Source of the DNA: Diploptera punctata
Taxonomy: Eukaryota; Arthropoda; Insecta; Blattodea; Blaberidae
DNA length: 64,000 bases
Assembly: GCA_030220185.1 (NCBI GenBank)
Contig: JASPKZ010002337.1
Location: forward strand, 1,273,501 to 1,337,500
Reading direction: 5' to 3'
Shown here: positions 1 through 11,900 of the stretch, piece by piece
Layout: the number at the start of each line of letters is the position of its first letter
How positions within the stretch are numbered: position 1 is the stretch's first letter
Made by a program: the position numbers and the translations under genes
The notes under the pieces: model-generated
Database searches by the model: none
The model's input: only the letters and a program-made list of their open reading frames with translations
Told to the model about the DNA's origin: nothing

Positions 1-970
1 AAAAACAGTTATACCATGATAAGGAATTATAGAAAGAAGCAAACAATCGTTTGTTTAAGTTATTTGTAGTATGCAATAAAACTACCTCATTTTAAATATG
101 GGTTTAAAGTACAGAAATATTTTCTTATACATCATGATTACAGTTATTGCAATGTGTTTCTGAAGGAATTTTTCTGTTAGTATATTTGTTTACGAAAACT
201 AGGATGCTGTACTTATTTTAAAGGAATATCGGCTCTTATTAATGCACGACACAAATCCTCGAAAAAATCTGATCTGTAGTTTGGGTCTGCGGAGGTTGAA
301 GCTATACTCCCTCCCCCTTTTTTTTAATAATAGCCTACAACGTTTTCCTTGTGTTTTCTTGAATTACAGTGTTGTTTAACATGATGTTCGAACTTCCTTT
401 GAGCTCTATGTGACGAACCTTACCTTTGATGTTTTCGCTATTTGTGCCAAATTCCTGCATAAATGATGCTAATTGTGATGATGATGATTATTTTGAGGTA
501 TTACTCTATTTTACTTTAGGCATATTGCCACAGTTCGTTACTACTCTGTATGCAGCGAATAAGTGAAAGAGTCGCTACGAAACACTCTGTTGTAGAGGAA
601 CGAGTCCTGCGCAGTACATACTCCGTGTGGCAGGTAATATGAAGCGTCTGTTTACTTACTCAAACCCCGCTCCCTGGTGATGATATTAATATACAAGACT
701 GAAAATAAGTTTCACTGGCTATAAATGTGGTGTTAATTCCCAACGAAGTCTTCTTGTTAAAGATGCCGCAATGACGTGTATTTGCTCTTTAATTGGCATT
801 ATATCCTATTGGAATCATCAATTGGTTCGATTTATTAATAAAACAGAAGAAAACGAACGAGCAGTCATTCAATAATTTTGAGAATTTTCCTCATCATTGA
901 AGGTTTTTTCCAACCAACCTTAGTAATTAACATGTGTTAAAAAACACATAAGCGACTACGGACTTATAGA
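1..970. other. AT-rich noncoding flank
   Basis: No coding frame with recognisable protein character on either strand. It holds short T-runs and a small TGA microsatellite near 475-490. It lies 3' of the lipase gene. I see no motif that identifies it as a named repeat. Confidence 0.5.
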
Positions 971-977
971 TTATAAG

Positions 978-1098
978 TAGGGAGCGGATTTTTTGTGTTC
1001 TAAAAGTTAAGATTGCAACATAATATAGCAATAAAATTAATTTTATCAATATACTATGTTGCAATCTTAACTTTTAGAACATAAAAATTCGCTCCCTA
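978..1098. repeat. Perfect hairpin, snap-back MITE-like repeat
   Basis: Two arms of about 50 bp (978-1027 and 1050-1098) are near-perfect reverse complements that begin and end with TAGGGAGCG / CGCTCCCTA, separated by a loop of about 22 bp. There is no coding potential. The shape fits a tiny foldback MITE. A target-site duplication is not clear, although TA-rich sequence flanks both ends. Confidence 0.7.
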
Positions 1099-1149
1099 AT
1101 AATCAATTTGCAACAAACATTCACACATTTCCTTTAATTAAAGTTCTAA

Positions 1150-1665
1150 ATCGTTCTCTGACCTCTGTGTCTTGATCCGTTACACCAAATTTCCGCAATG
1201 AATTCTTCCAGTTTGTTCTTGGTCTTCCTCTTCTGCTCCCTCTTTCAATTTTCCATCCCCCAGACAGCCTTTGGTAGTCTTCCATTCTACATTCTTCTTA
1301 CATATGTATATCACATTAGCCTTCTGTGTTCAATCTCATCCATTAAACTTCTTTCTGCATTCATCCATTTTCTAATTTCTGCATTTCTAATTTTTTCCAG
1401 TAGAGAGCTCATCTACAAAAATCCATTTCAACTGCAGTTATTCCGTTGGTATGTTGTTGTGTCATTGTCCAAACTTCCGATCCTTATAACATTATAATTT
1501 CTAGTATGAACTTATATATTAGTTTTGTTCCGTTAATGATATTTTTACTCCATAGAATAGAGTTTGACATTCCTATCTTTTTCTTCCATTGCTTTTTGCT
1601 ATTTCTTTATTTGATGTTCCATCTTTCTCTAAAATTCATCCCAAATAACGTACGAGTAGTAATAA
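1150..1665 (-). pseudogene. RTE-like LINE 3' fragment (degenerate)
   Basis: Read on the minus strand, this shows broken blocks typical of the region after the reverse-transcriptase palm in RTE-like elements: GSEVWTMTQQ followed later by RRGRPRTNW. Several stops interrupt it. The longer plus-strand frames here are shadows of it. It is a 5'-truncated, old copy and no protein is expected. Confidence 0.55.
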
Positions 1666-1789
1666 CTTAAACGTGTGCCGAATTACGCAATAAACCTAAT
1701 AATAAGTCATGCGTGATTTTGTTTTCACTGCGGTCCGCCACATTTAAACAACTTATAAGAGAAATTAAAGGGTTAATATGCGTTTGAAT

Positions 1790-1870
1790 CGGAAGCCTAG
1801 TAGCTTAATGGTCAGACCATTGGTATACAAAACCAGAGAAATTGGGTTCAAATCTCGAATCTGGCATACA
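1790..1870 (+). repeat. Degenerate tRNA-like SINE head
   Basis: An A-box-like TAGCTTAATGG is followed about 45 bp later by a B-box-like GGGTTCAAATCTC, and the ends (GCCTAG / CTGGC) could pair imperfectly. This is the internal Pol III promoter layout of a tRNA or tRNA-derived SINE. The stems are mismatched, so I do not call a functional tRNA. Confidence 0.45.
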
Positions 1871-2264
1871 AATAACATATAAAGTTCAAATATGTTCAAT
1901 GTGTACACGTATGTGATACATATTTTCAGAGGTTGGTACTATTGCTTGACTTTGTGTTTGCTTGCTTGGAGCTATAGCTCTCCTTGAAAAAAGGTTTGCT
2001 TGCACATAAACGTATTTACAAAATATGGAGGAGAAAATCAGGAAGAGAAAAGGAGTGACCAACGAGGACAGAATAGATATGTGAGGAATTAAATCAAGAG
2101 GGCTAAAATTATAAGTTTATCTCAAATAAATCACACAGGAAAGAAGGTTCTTCTTAGAGAAACTGGATCTCCAAGCAGGTACTTTTATTTCACGATAGCT
2201 ACGATTCCAATACATTACAAACAATGAAATATTGTTTTTTTTATAATACAGTACTTTTAACTGA
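1871..2264. other. Unannotated AT-rich stretch
   Basis: I see no gene, repeat match or RNA structure that I can support. It lies between a SINE-like head and the first repeat R-a fragment. Confidence 0.4.
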
Positions 2265-2812
2265 TAAGGAAATTGCCACCATTGCATATCGAAACCTACC
2301 TTGAAATTTCTCCCAGAGTAGCTTTGTAATATACTTGAAGAACGTGTCCAAAAAAATAATAATAATGAAGTCTGGCAAATTCCTACCAGGGAAATGAAAA
2401 GAATTTTAAGTACAGAAATGGATGTTTTAAGAAGATCAGTTGGAAAATCTAGAATGGAAAGAATAAGAAATAAAGAAATAATGGAAATTATGGGTGTACA
2501 AGAGGAGCCGGACATCATAGACAACATAGAAAAGAAAGGATTGCAGTGGTATGGTCATGTCAAAAGAATGCCTGAGCAAAGATTGCCAAAAATTGTTATG
2601 GAATGGATCCCAATGGAAAGGAGGAAGAGAGGAAGACCGAAGAAAACTTGGATAGAAGGGGTACAAGCAGCCATGAATATCAGAGGAATGGAGGAAGATC
2701 AAAGGATGGACAGTGAGGAATGGCTTTTGGTTTCCGGAAGACGGCGGCAGCTGCCATGATATCGGATGATGATGATGATGATGATAATAATAATAATAAT
2801 AATAATAATAAT

Positions 2813-2845
<33 letters not shown>

Positions 2846-2905
2846 TGGTGTTTTCAATTGAAAGGCACCGAAATCGAAGCCAGAATCCAGCGATGACAAC
2901 TCACT
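2265..2905 (-). repeat. Repeat R-a (minus), split by a LINE
   Basis: The segments 2265-2345 and about 2848-2905 are adjacent pieces of the repeat that is uninterrupted at 18690-18850: the GTGTCCAAAAAA block, then the CGAAGCCAGAAT block. The LINE at 2356-2847 sits between them, so it inserted into a resident R-a copy. R-a has no coding content that I recognise. Confidence 0.5.
2356..2847 (+). pseudogene. LINE lineage C, 5'-truncated 3' end
   Basis: A 121-codon frame encodes the C-terminal tail of an RTE-like reverse transcriptase: EMDVLRRSVGKSR, QWYGHVKRMPEQRLP, RGRPKKTWIEGVQ, ending RRRQLP. It closes with a TGATGA tract that runs into a (TAA)n tail at 2762-2843. The same tail protein recurs at 45538-45910, giving an independent copy. 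No RT catalytic domain is present, so it is a dead 5'-truncated insertion. Confidence 0.8.
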
Positions 2906-3175
2906 ACACGAAACGGATTGCTTAAATAAGAGCGGAGTGGAGTGAGGCGGGATGAAGCGTGAACGGCAGGTAGTAAGGACTATCAAATTTACCAATTCAG
3001 GTGTTGTATTATTTCCCTGTAGTTTAAATGAGATAATTAATGCTCGGTTTTAGTGCCTTGCAGTTAAAAAAGATAACATTTTGCCCACAATCTTGGTACG
3101 CGATAATGCTTCTCTGGAAGAAATTTCAAGGTAGGTTTTGGCATGCAATGGTTAACAGTACCCTTGAGAGAATTT
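2906..3175 (+). repeat. Repeat R-a (plus)
   Basis: Clearly related to 23225-23640 and, in part, to 40640-40755. Shared blocks include TTGCTTAA followed by a GAGTGGA-rich stretch, then TTTAAATGAGA, CTTGCAGTTAAA and TTTCAAGGTAGGTTT. Together with the minus-oriented R-a piece just upstream it forms an inverted pair. The class is unknown and it is probably non-autonomous. Confidence 0.55.
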
Positions 3176-3249
3176 ATTTTAATTTACAGATGTAGAAAAA
3201 TCATTCCTTTGAAAACTTTGAGGAAGTACATGAGTGTACCCCTATAAAA

Positions 3250-3480
3250 ACACCTTCTTCTTCTTCGTCACGGTTTAGGCTTATTTACTAGCCTGTTCCG
3301 GCTCCAAATTGCTGCTATTTCCATATTTTCTTTGGCCTTCCCAGACTTTTTCTTCCTCGTGGTGAATATATAATATTAGAAAATAAACCAATAGAACAAG
3401 TGGTAAGATCCTAGGTTGCGAAATATCATACACAGCGGAAACAGATATAAATAACAAACTAAATAAAATCACCACAACCA
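3250..3480. pseudogene. LINE lineage B, 3' end with inverted 5' piece
   Basis: 3252-3365 is the 3' end of lineage B in minus orientation; its (GAA)n tail reads TTCTTCTTCTTC on plus. The next block, 3372-3470, is an internal piece of the same lineage in plus orientation, matching [10 protein letters not shown] and [11 protein letters not shown] of the copy at 17714-18670. The middle is missing. This is the arrangement left by twin priming. A short AAACACCT occurs at both outer edges. Confidence 0.6.
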
Positions 3481-3800
3481 CATATTTTAAACACCTCTGA
3501 TTTTTCTAAACTAGACTTTCTTTTTACTTAACATCAGTTGAGTTCAATAGATATATAAAATGAATTAATGGAGATAAAATCACATATTACTTGCCCAAGT
3601 TAAATCTGCACGTGGAAAATATGCTAGGAATGTGCTGTCGATTTGCTTCCTTCTCTTACTATGTTGCCACTTCCTGTCCCCTGTATTGTGTTATTTGACT
3701 GGGAGCCGAGAGCTGACAAATACTGCAGTAGTCGTAGTATTCTGGTCATTCCACTGAGACGTATATGGCCTTAATAAAAGCTTGCCAAGGAACTCTATTG
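3481..3800. repeat. Diverged repeat, related to 5030-5400
   Basis: The block around 3625-3720 resembles 5277-5395: both carry the sequence CCTGTCCCCTGTATTGTG or CCCGTCCCCTGTGTTGTG, then a run containing GCTGACAAA or ATGACAAA. The function is unknown. No open frame is supported. Confidence 0.4.
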
Positions 3801-3829
3801 TTTGCCAATACCTTAATTTAATTCAACTC

Positions 3830-4165
3830 ACCCCAGCTTGTTCAGTTTCATCCCTGATGTTGCCTTCTCAATCCTTGGGGTTTCCAATCATATGATATTT
3901 TGTGATGTTATCATTCTATCTCCTCAACACATGACCAACCCATTTCTATTTTCTAAATTAGATTTATCTACCAATTTACTTTTGATTCGTTCTTCTGCAA
4001 AGCTCTTTATTTGTTATAATCTCTGGCCACCATATACCCAAGATATTTCTCAGGCAACGATTTACAAAGATTTGCAATTTCTTTCCGATTTGTTTTGTTG
4101 CCTTCCAAGTTTCACAGCTGATAATAAAATTTATTTCACATTTGAATTATCCTGTGGATTATCAC
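3830..4165 (-). pseudogene. RTE-like LINE internal fragment
   Basis: The minus strand shows the charged, stop-broken composition of an RTE-like reverse-transcriptase C-terminal region (for example SFAEERIKSKLVDKSN). The 116-codon plus frame is its shadow. It is an old fragment without catalytic motifs. Confidence 0.45.
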
Positions 4166-4179
4166 ATTGGCGTAGTAGG

Positions 4180-4605
4180 GAGGCTTAGTACCAATGACCC
4201 AGACGATCATAACCGGGAAGCCTTGGCTTGCGGTTCGATAAGAAGAGAGGGAAAAAAGAATAATCCGCAACGTGGGAGCAACGACCACACTGGAAACTGC
4301 AAACACGGAAGACCACAACGGCAGACACGGCGGAGATAGAAGTATCGGAACCATGAAAATGGCGGAAGTGGCAACCCAATCACTGGGGATGAAATAAGAG
4401 ACCCAGCTCGGGGAAACAACAGTGAAGTCCTCAACGGCAGAAGGCGGAAGAAGCAACCCTCCTTGTGGGGATAAAACACAAGGAAGCAAGTCCAAAGGCT
4501 TTAAGGAGGCAGCCCCTCCAAAGGACTAACCCTGCAGAACGTTAGTAGCGTACTCAGGGGACACTTCAAAATACTTACAAGCTCCAAAATGATAGCCGGA
4601 TTGAA
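4180..4605 (+). other. GC-richer segment before a LINE
   Basis: Richer in G and C than its surroundings and purine-rich on plus, with overlapping short frames on both strands and none convincing. It abuts the lineage B LINE that begins near 4606. It may be the remnant of another retroelement, but I cannot identify it. Confidence 0.3.
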
Positions 4606-4985
4606 TTTACAATGGCAGTGCTTATTATTACTTATGGATCCGAAACATGGACAGTGACAACACAACAATCTGCCAGAATACAAGCTGCTGAAATGAAATT
4701 CCTGACACCAATAGCAGGATATCAAAGAACAGACAAAAAACACAACACAGAAATAAGACAACAACTAAAAGTAGAGGAATTAAACACAACAATAGTGAAA
4801 TACAGAACAAACTGGAAAGAACACTTGGCAAGGATGACTGAGAATAGAATACCGAAAGCAGCATACACTATTCACTACGAGGAAGAAGAAGTTTGGGAAG
4901 ACCAAAGAAGGGATGGAAACAGCACCAATTTGGATCCGGAACAGGCTAGTAAATAAGTCTAAACCGTGAAGAAGAAGAAGAATAA
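4606..4985 (+). pseudogene. LINE lineage B, 5'-truncated 3' end
   Basis: Encodes the C-terminal tail [33 protein letters not shown] and RTNWKEHLARMTENRIPKAA, then runs out of frame before a (GAA)n tail at 4966-4981. It is strongly similar to 18300-18670. Both the RT and endonuclease domains are absent. Confidence 0.8.
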
Positions 4986-5029
4986 ATTTGAATTAAATAA
5001 TCTTAGTATGTCTTACGGAGATTTGTTTC

Positions 5030-5480
5030 GACCTGCAAATTGATTTCAATTGAATGTAAGCTTTCTTTATTCTGATATCAACATCTTCATATGAGCAACG
5101 ATTCACATACATTATACTACCGTGATATGCAAATTAATGTATAGCTTCCAGTACTTCTTCTAACTTAAGAGCAGAATAAATTGTATTATAAATTCTCATT
5201 TATTTTGTTTTGGCAAATAATGTGCTTTTTAAATATTCCTTCACCTACATTAGACGTTTTCCAAATGCATAATCCGGCAACCATGTTTCTACTGGGAATG
5301 AGCTGTCCCCTCTTTTACCTTTCTCATTATGTGCTCCCAATTCCCGTCCCCTGTGTTGTGTTGTGAAGCTGGTAATAGAGAGATGACAAACACTATGATT
5401 TTAAATGATCTGAAACCTTCAGCAGTAATCAAATAACAACAACTATGTAATGTTATTTCACATGTGTTTAGGGATTGTCC
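5030..5480. repeat. Diverged repeat, related to 3481-3800
   Basis: Shares the GTCCCCTGTGTTGTG block with 3625-3720. No coding content is supported. It is the 3'-flanking sequence of the lipase terminal exon on the minus strand. No unambiguous poly(A) signal stands out. Confidence 0.35.
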
Positions 5481-5679
5481 CTTCCATAGAGAAAGAGTTT
5501 GGCGACACTAGCGCTAACACACTTACCCTCTAGCCGTGCATACTTAACTTGGGAGAGTAATAATGGTTGTTGGAAGAGGAGTAGAGAGTGTTATCGGGAT
5601 GAAATTCGGAAAACTCCGGGAAAACGCCGAGAAAAACCCGGAGACACTCCTCCGGAACAGCCAGGGTTCGAAATATATA

Positions 5680-5841
5680 TTAATTTTTACTCTTATAGTT
5701 GTTGAACAAATCAACAACTTTATCATTTACTAAAGGTCTAATGTTATTTGAGGCATAGAAGCCAGTATGACCTGATACATTATTTGGAACACGGTGTACC
5801 CCGATTGAATTTGGCAGAGTTCTATTTAACCATAATACATC
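5680..5841 (-). CDS. Lipase exon 8 (terminal, catalytic His)
   Basis: The acceptor TTGTTGCAG precedes GATGTATTATGG. It encodes [28 protein letters not shown] and [12 protein letters not shown], then TAA at 5680-5682. The His of the family NHxDFxW motif aligns with GHTGFYA, so the His is kept in an otherwise diverged context. It lies 4.2 kb from exon 7. Confidence 0.88.
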   Translation of the reverse strand, partial: DVLWLNRTLPNSIGVHRVPNNVSGHTGFYASNNIRPLVNDKVVDLFNNYKSKN

Positions 5842-7953
5842 CTGCAACAATATAAACAACTCTGAGATTAAGGTAGTTTTAGAGTAAAATTACAAAATTG
5901 TTACTTATTGATCTTATTTTAAGGCAGGAAAGAAGTTTACGAGCATTTGAGAATAAAGTTCTTAGGAAACATTTTGGACCAAAAAGAGATAGACAGGTGA
6001 GTGGAGAAAACTACATAATAGTGAGCAATATGATACGTATGTGAAGCCAGGATATAATAAGAACAGTTAAGTCTCGTAGACTGCGATGGACAGGATATGT
6101 GGCATTATGGGGAATAAAAGATGTGCATGGAAGCTTCTTGTAGAAAAACCAGAGGGAGAACGCCCAGTTGGTAGACCAAGAATTAGGTGGGAGAATAGCA
6201 TTATCCATGATTTGAGGGAATTAAATTATACAGGATATGATTGGAAAACATTAGCTCAGGATAGGGATGTATGGAGAACTTGTGTTCGCGCGGCCATGAA
6301 CCTACTGATTCTATAGAGCCAATGAGTTAGTTAGTTGGTTAATTAATTAGTTAATGAGTCCGTCTCCTCAAGTTTGTAAACTATTAATTTTCTGCAGGCC
6401 ATTCGGAACTAGCCCCATCATCAGCAGAAAGAGAAGAAAGACCCGGAATGCAGTACTATATATTACTACATTCAGGGCCAGTAGATACAGGCTTATCTCC
6501 TGCCCCGTCTATTGATGAAGGGATTAGTCCGAAAGGTCTGTAGAGTAGTTTATAAAGTTTAGGAGACTGGCCTACAATGTAACAATTTTGTAATTTTATA
6601 TTATTATTTTAATGATATTAGTAATACCTCAACGGAATTTTATCATGAATTTTATTAATGTTGATTAGGGTAAAATTACATAAGCCTGATTTCATTGAAT
6701 TTTATTTTGTAGATTAATGTCAGATATACAGTATTTTTCTTACTCTATCATAAGGATGAAGTTCTTAAGTGACAGCTAATTTCTTATTGTAGATATCTCT
6801 TGGTAAACTAAATATATGGTCACACGTAGAAATTCAGTATATAATGGAAATGGACAGCTAATGACAAATGAGGGAAATTTTGAGGAAGTGGCTGAATTCA
6901 AATACCTAGGAACAATAATCACAAATAGGAATGAGATGCACAAGGAAATTAAACATAGGCTCAATTCTGGAAATGCGTGTTATTATGCATTGCAGAGACT
7001 TCTGATGTCTCAACTCTTTTCAAAAAACGTTAAGCTGAAAGTATATAAAATTATTATTCTACCAGTTATATTATATGGGTGCGAAACATGGACTCTTACT
7101 TTAAGGGAGGAAAGGAGATTACCAGTATTTGAGAATAAAGTTCTTAGGAAAATTTTTGGACCAAAGAGAGATGAACAGACAGGTGAATGGAGAAGACTAC
7201 ATAACAATGAACTACATAGTCTTTATAGGAAGCCAGATATAATAAGAACAGTTAAGTCTCATAGACTGCGATGGGCAAGACATGTTGCGCGTATGGGGAA
7301 TGAAAGACGTGCATGGAAACTTCTTTTAGGAAAGCCAGAAGGAAAACGCCCAGTTGGTAGACCAAGAATGAGGTGGGAGAACAACATTAACTATGATTTG
7401 AGGGAAGCAGATTATACAGGGAATGATTGGAAAGCATTAGCCCAGGATAGGGATGTATGGAGAGCTTATGTCTGCGCGGCCATGAACCTACGGGTTCGAT
7501 AGTGCCAGTGAGTAAGTAAGTAAGTAAGTAAGATATCTCTTGGTCAGAAGTAATGCAAACCTCTGATCATTAATAAATTATTTGAATATTTATAAACTCT
7601 TTTGAAAAGTTATGTTTTAAGGCTTATGTATGTTTACCCTGTGGCCACGGTAAAGGTAAATAAAGGGTATAACCATAACAGCATTGTGTAATTATCGTAT
7701 TTATAACACAGTCTTCTCTTGCCTCTACCTTTTCGCTTCTCATGTTGACGAACGTGGGAAAAAAAAAACAAATGAATATAAAATCGCCTTTTTTTTTCAG
7801 AAAAATGAACACCCATAATCTGAAATACAAAATGTATTTCATTTTTCTTCTTTCTAAGTATAACTCCCTTCTTAGACCAAGATCGCCTCAATAATTTTTC
7901 TCCATTTTATTCTACCCACGTTTATTCTTTCCAACGAATATAATAATAATGAA

Positions 7954-7993
<40 letters not shown>

Positions 7994-8325
7994 ATAATAA
8001 ATGTAAATAAATATCCTCAACTCTTGTCCAACTCAGGTTCGGTTCGATGGATGAGATGAGAAAATCCCCTATATATAGAGGTTGTGAAAGACAAGGGTGC
8101 CGGTCGATCTGACGCACCATCACAGGAGCAGATGAATGAAATGGAACGAAATGGATCAGATGAGTATGCAGAAATGGTGGAAAACGGGAGAAACCCCGAG
8201 ACAAACCAGCACAAGCTCCGTTTCGCCCAGCACGAAACCCACATGGAGTGACCGAGACTCGATCTCGGGACCTCAGCGGTGAGAGACGAGAGTCTAACCG
8301 CTTGCGCCGCGGAGCCGCCATTAAC

Positions 8326-8404
<79 letters not shown>

Positions 8405-8931
8405 TTTTTTATTATTCCGGCTTTTACAATGAATATACATTTTTCCGGTACCCATGTTCACAGTTAACTACACATTTGTGTCAACACATTTTTCCATTCC
8501 AGTCTGTTCATCCATATATCTTCTTCTATTTCCCATTCCCTCTTAGCTTCATTGATTCCCTGAATCCAAGTAATAGTTGGTCTACCCTTCTTTTTCCTTC
8601 CCTGTGGTTCCCAATCCATGATTATCTTAGGTGGTCTTCCTTCTTCCATTCTTCTAATGTGTCCGTAGTTATTTAATTGTTTCTTCTTTATAAAATCTAA
8701 TATTGAATATTGTACTTGCATTTTTTCTTTTATATATGAATTTCTGATTTTATCCTTCCTGGATATTCTTGCAGCACGTCTCCAGTAGTCCATTTCAGTG
8801 GCGAGCAATTTTTTTTTTTTTTCATTTGTGCATTTAAAGCCCACACATCAGCTCCATAGGTAATAATGCTTCTGATTATTGTATTAAAAATAGTTTCTTT
8901 TTGTTTCTTTGAAGATATGTTTGTCCCATAC

Positions 8932-8992
<61 letters not shown>

Positions 8993-11900
8993 CATCATCA
9001 TTATTATTACGTCCATCACTGTGATCTCAAGGAAGCGTACTGCCTTGTCACGCAGCGGGACAGAGTTCGATCCTCGATCGGGACAATCTTCTTTATATAA
9101 AAAAAACTTCAGCCTGCGTAGATCCGTGCTTTATAGATGCTAACCCGCTCAACTGATCTTCGTTAAAATGTGCACATATAGATTTTCAGACACAGAGAGT
9201 TTTAGCCACTATTTATTATGTTCTAAACCATTAGGTGTAGGAGTTCAACGGAAACGAAACATTTTAATTCGATCCAGCGGTCGCAATTCTCGATGTTTCA
9301 CAATGAAACACAGTATGTTCTAATAAAATAAATCCAGGTAAGTATTGTCAAAAAATCACCGAAAACCAACAGTTACTAGTGAGAGTTTACCTGAAATTCC
9401 AAATTAAACATTGATTTTAATAACAGCCATATTAGGTTCGTCGCAGCGTATACCATATAATTTAATTAACCTTAAATATTTAACATAAATTAAAATGTTT
9501 CACACCTCTCCTCATAACCAAAAATGCAGAGACTGTGACAAAATGTACATAGGAAGAACAAAAATAAATTTGAAAACAAGGGTGAAAGAATATCTTAGAA
9601 ATGTAAAAAATGGTGAAGTGGAAACGTCAGTAGTAGCTGATCATGCTTGATCCAAAAAACATCGAATTTAATCAAAAGCCAGTCTAATTAAACAAATAAA
9701 AAAAATAACTCAAGGTTTGGGAAAAATCCACATTCAGAAAAACAAGAAAGAAAAACTTATGAACTTCGAAATTCCCGCGGATTCTGACTTGATCCGGAGG
9801 TTTATCGGTCCACCAACAGAGGGATGAAGTAGTTCTTCCTATCGACATAACATCAGTCATCAAGATAGTACTGAAGATGAAGCAGCCAAGGTTTTGAAAT
9901 CGCGATACACTTAGAAAACTGGTTATGAGAAGAGGTATGAAACATTTTAATTTATCTTAAATTAATGCTCATAGTGATTTATTCCTATGAAAGTTCAGCA
10001 TAAATATTTAATTTACTTGGACTTAGCAGCGTGCGCCATGTATTAGCTAGTATATTATAATATTCTTACCTGAGGATTTATAAATGCATCATTTGCTACA
10101 TAAAAAATAGCAACTGGAATAGCAACTGAAGACAGATTATATTCTGGAGGATTTGCTTCATTATATATTTCCATGTTCCGCGTTTTCCCATAATCAAATT
10201 TCTGAAATTTTCCTGGATAAAAACATTAAAAAATATTTAATTCACTACAATATAATAACTCTACCAGTTATATTATATGGATGAGAAACATGGACTCTTA
10301 CTTTAAGGGTGGAAAGGAAATTACGAGTATTTGAGAATAACGTTCTTAGGAAAATTTTCGACCAAAAGAGAGATGAACAGACAGGTGAATGGAGAAGACT
10401 GCATAACAGTGAAATACGTGGTCTTTATAGGAAGCCAGATATAATGAGAACAGTTAAGTCTCGTAGACTGCGATCGGAAGGACATATGGCACGAATGGGG
10501 AATGAAAGACGTGCATGGAAGCTTCTTGTAGGAAAACCAGAGGGGAAACGCCCAGTTGGTAGGCCAAGAATGAGGTGGGAGAAAAACATTAACTATGATT
10601 TGAGGGAAGTAGATTATACAGGGGATGATTGGAAAGCATTGGCTCGGGATGGGGATGTATGGAGAGCTTATGTCCACGCGACCATGAACCTACGGGTTCG
10701 ATAATGTCAGTGAGTTAGTTACTATATAATAGCTACCCAGAACAAAATTGTAACCCTCATTTTTTTACAAAGTTGATATTTTTATGGAAATGATCCTCCA
10801 TGTGTCATTAATACTTAATAATGTTACGTAACATAATTAATGTATAATGTATTTCTATTGTTATCTATTGTTGTTTTTTCTATCAGTTTATATTATTACT
10901 AGACATTCATTTATTCATTATACAGCCAGTAAACAGCACGCACGACTTGCTGCCTGTGCAACCCATACTTGTAAATGATGAAAGTTAAAAATTAAATTGT
11001 ACCTGTTGGTAGGTACCGTCTTCCTCAACTTTGTTAAAATATTGTATATAAAATTAACTGGAGCGCTTTCGGAAGTTATCTTCCATCTTCTGCAGGTTGA
11101 GCTTCCGCTACTTGTAGTTGTTTTGTACGGTAATGTATACTCCAACTATTTGTAGCAGCAACCGACTTGTTTTTGACGATTTCGTATAATGGGTTAGACT
11201 GGGGTGCGTTCTCATTGAGAAGTGAAGTGTTGTTTGTTTCCTTTGGTTTGACTGGGGTGCGTTCTCATTGAGAAGTAAGGTGTTGTATGTTTCCTTTATA
11301 AGGAAACAAACAACACCTCACTTCTCAATGAGAAAGCACCCCAGTCAAATCCATTATACGAAATCGTCAAAAACAAGTTAAAGGAAACAAACAACACCTC
11401 ACTTCTCAATGAGAACACACCCCAGTCAAACCCATTATACGAAATCGTCAAAAACAAGTCAGTTGCTGCTACAAACAGTTGGAGTATACATCACCGTACA
11501 CAACAACAACAAGTAGCGGAAACTCAACCTGCAGAAGATGGAAGATAACTTCCGAAAGCGCTCCAGTTAATTTTATATACAATATATTAACAAAGTTGAG
11601 GACGACGGCACCTACTAACAGGTACAATTTAATTTTTAACTTTCATCATATGACTTCACCTCAACGGAATTTGATATGAATTTTACTAGTATTGATACTT
11701 GAAAATAACCTTTTATGTGTCTTACTTTAGTCTAATAAAGTCCTACTACCACTTCTGTAAGGATGACAGAAAAAACAATATTTACCTGATTTTATTATTT
11801 GGACGAAGTGGGTGAGGAGCTTCATAGGATTCCCATTTGATATATGAGATAATGCTGTTCCTGGATTATCCTGGAAATACACAATTTAATAACATTATCG

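Noticed and set aside
3838..4188. Long T-rich plus frames opposite minus LINEs (also 1198-1670, 8248-8676, 58571-58756, 59637-60279)
   Set aside because: They are reverse-strand shadows of LINE C-terminal regions, with hydrophobic low-complexity composition from A-rich coding strands.
4136..4495. Overlapping frames on both strands in the GC-richer segment
   Set aside because: Several frames overlap with equal quality and none shows a domain. The GC content alone keeps stops rare.
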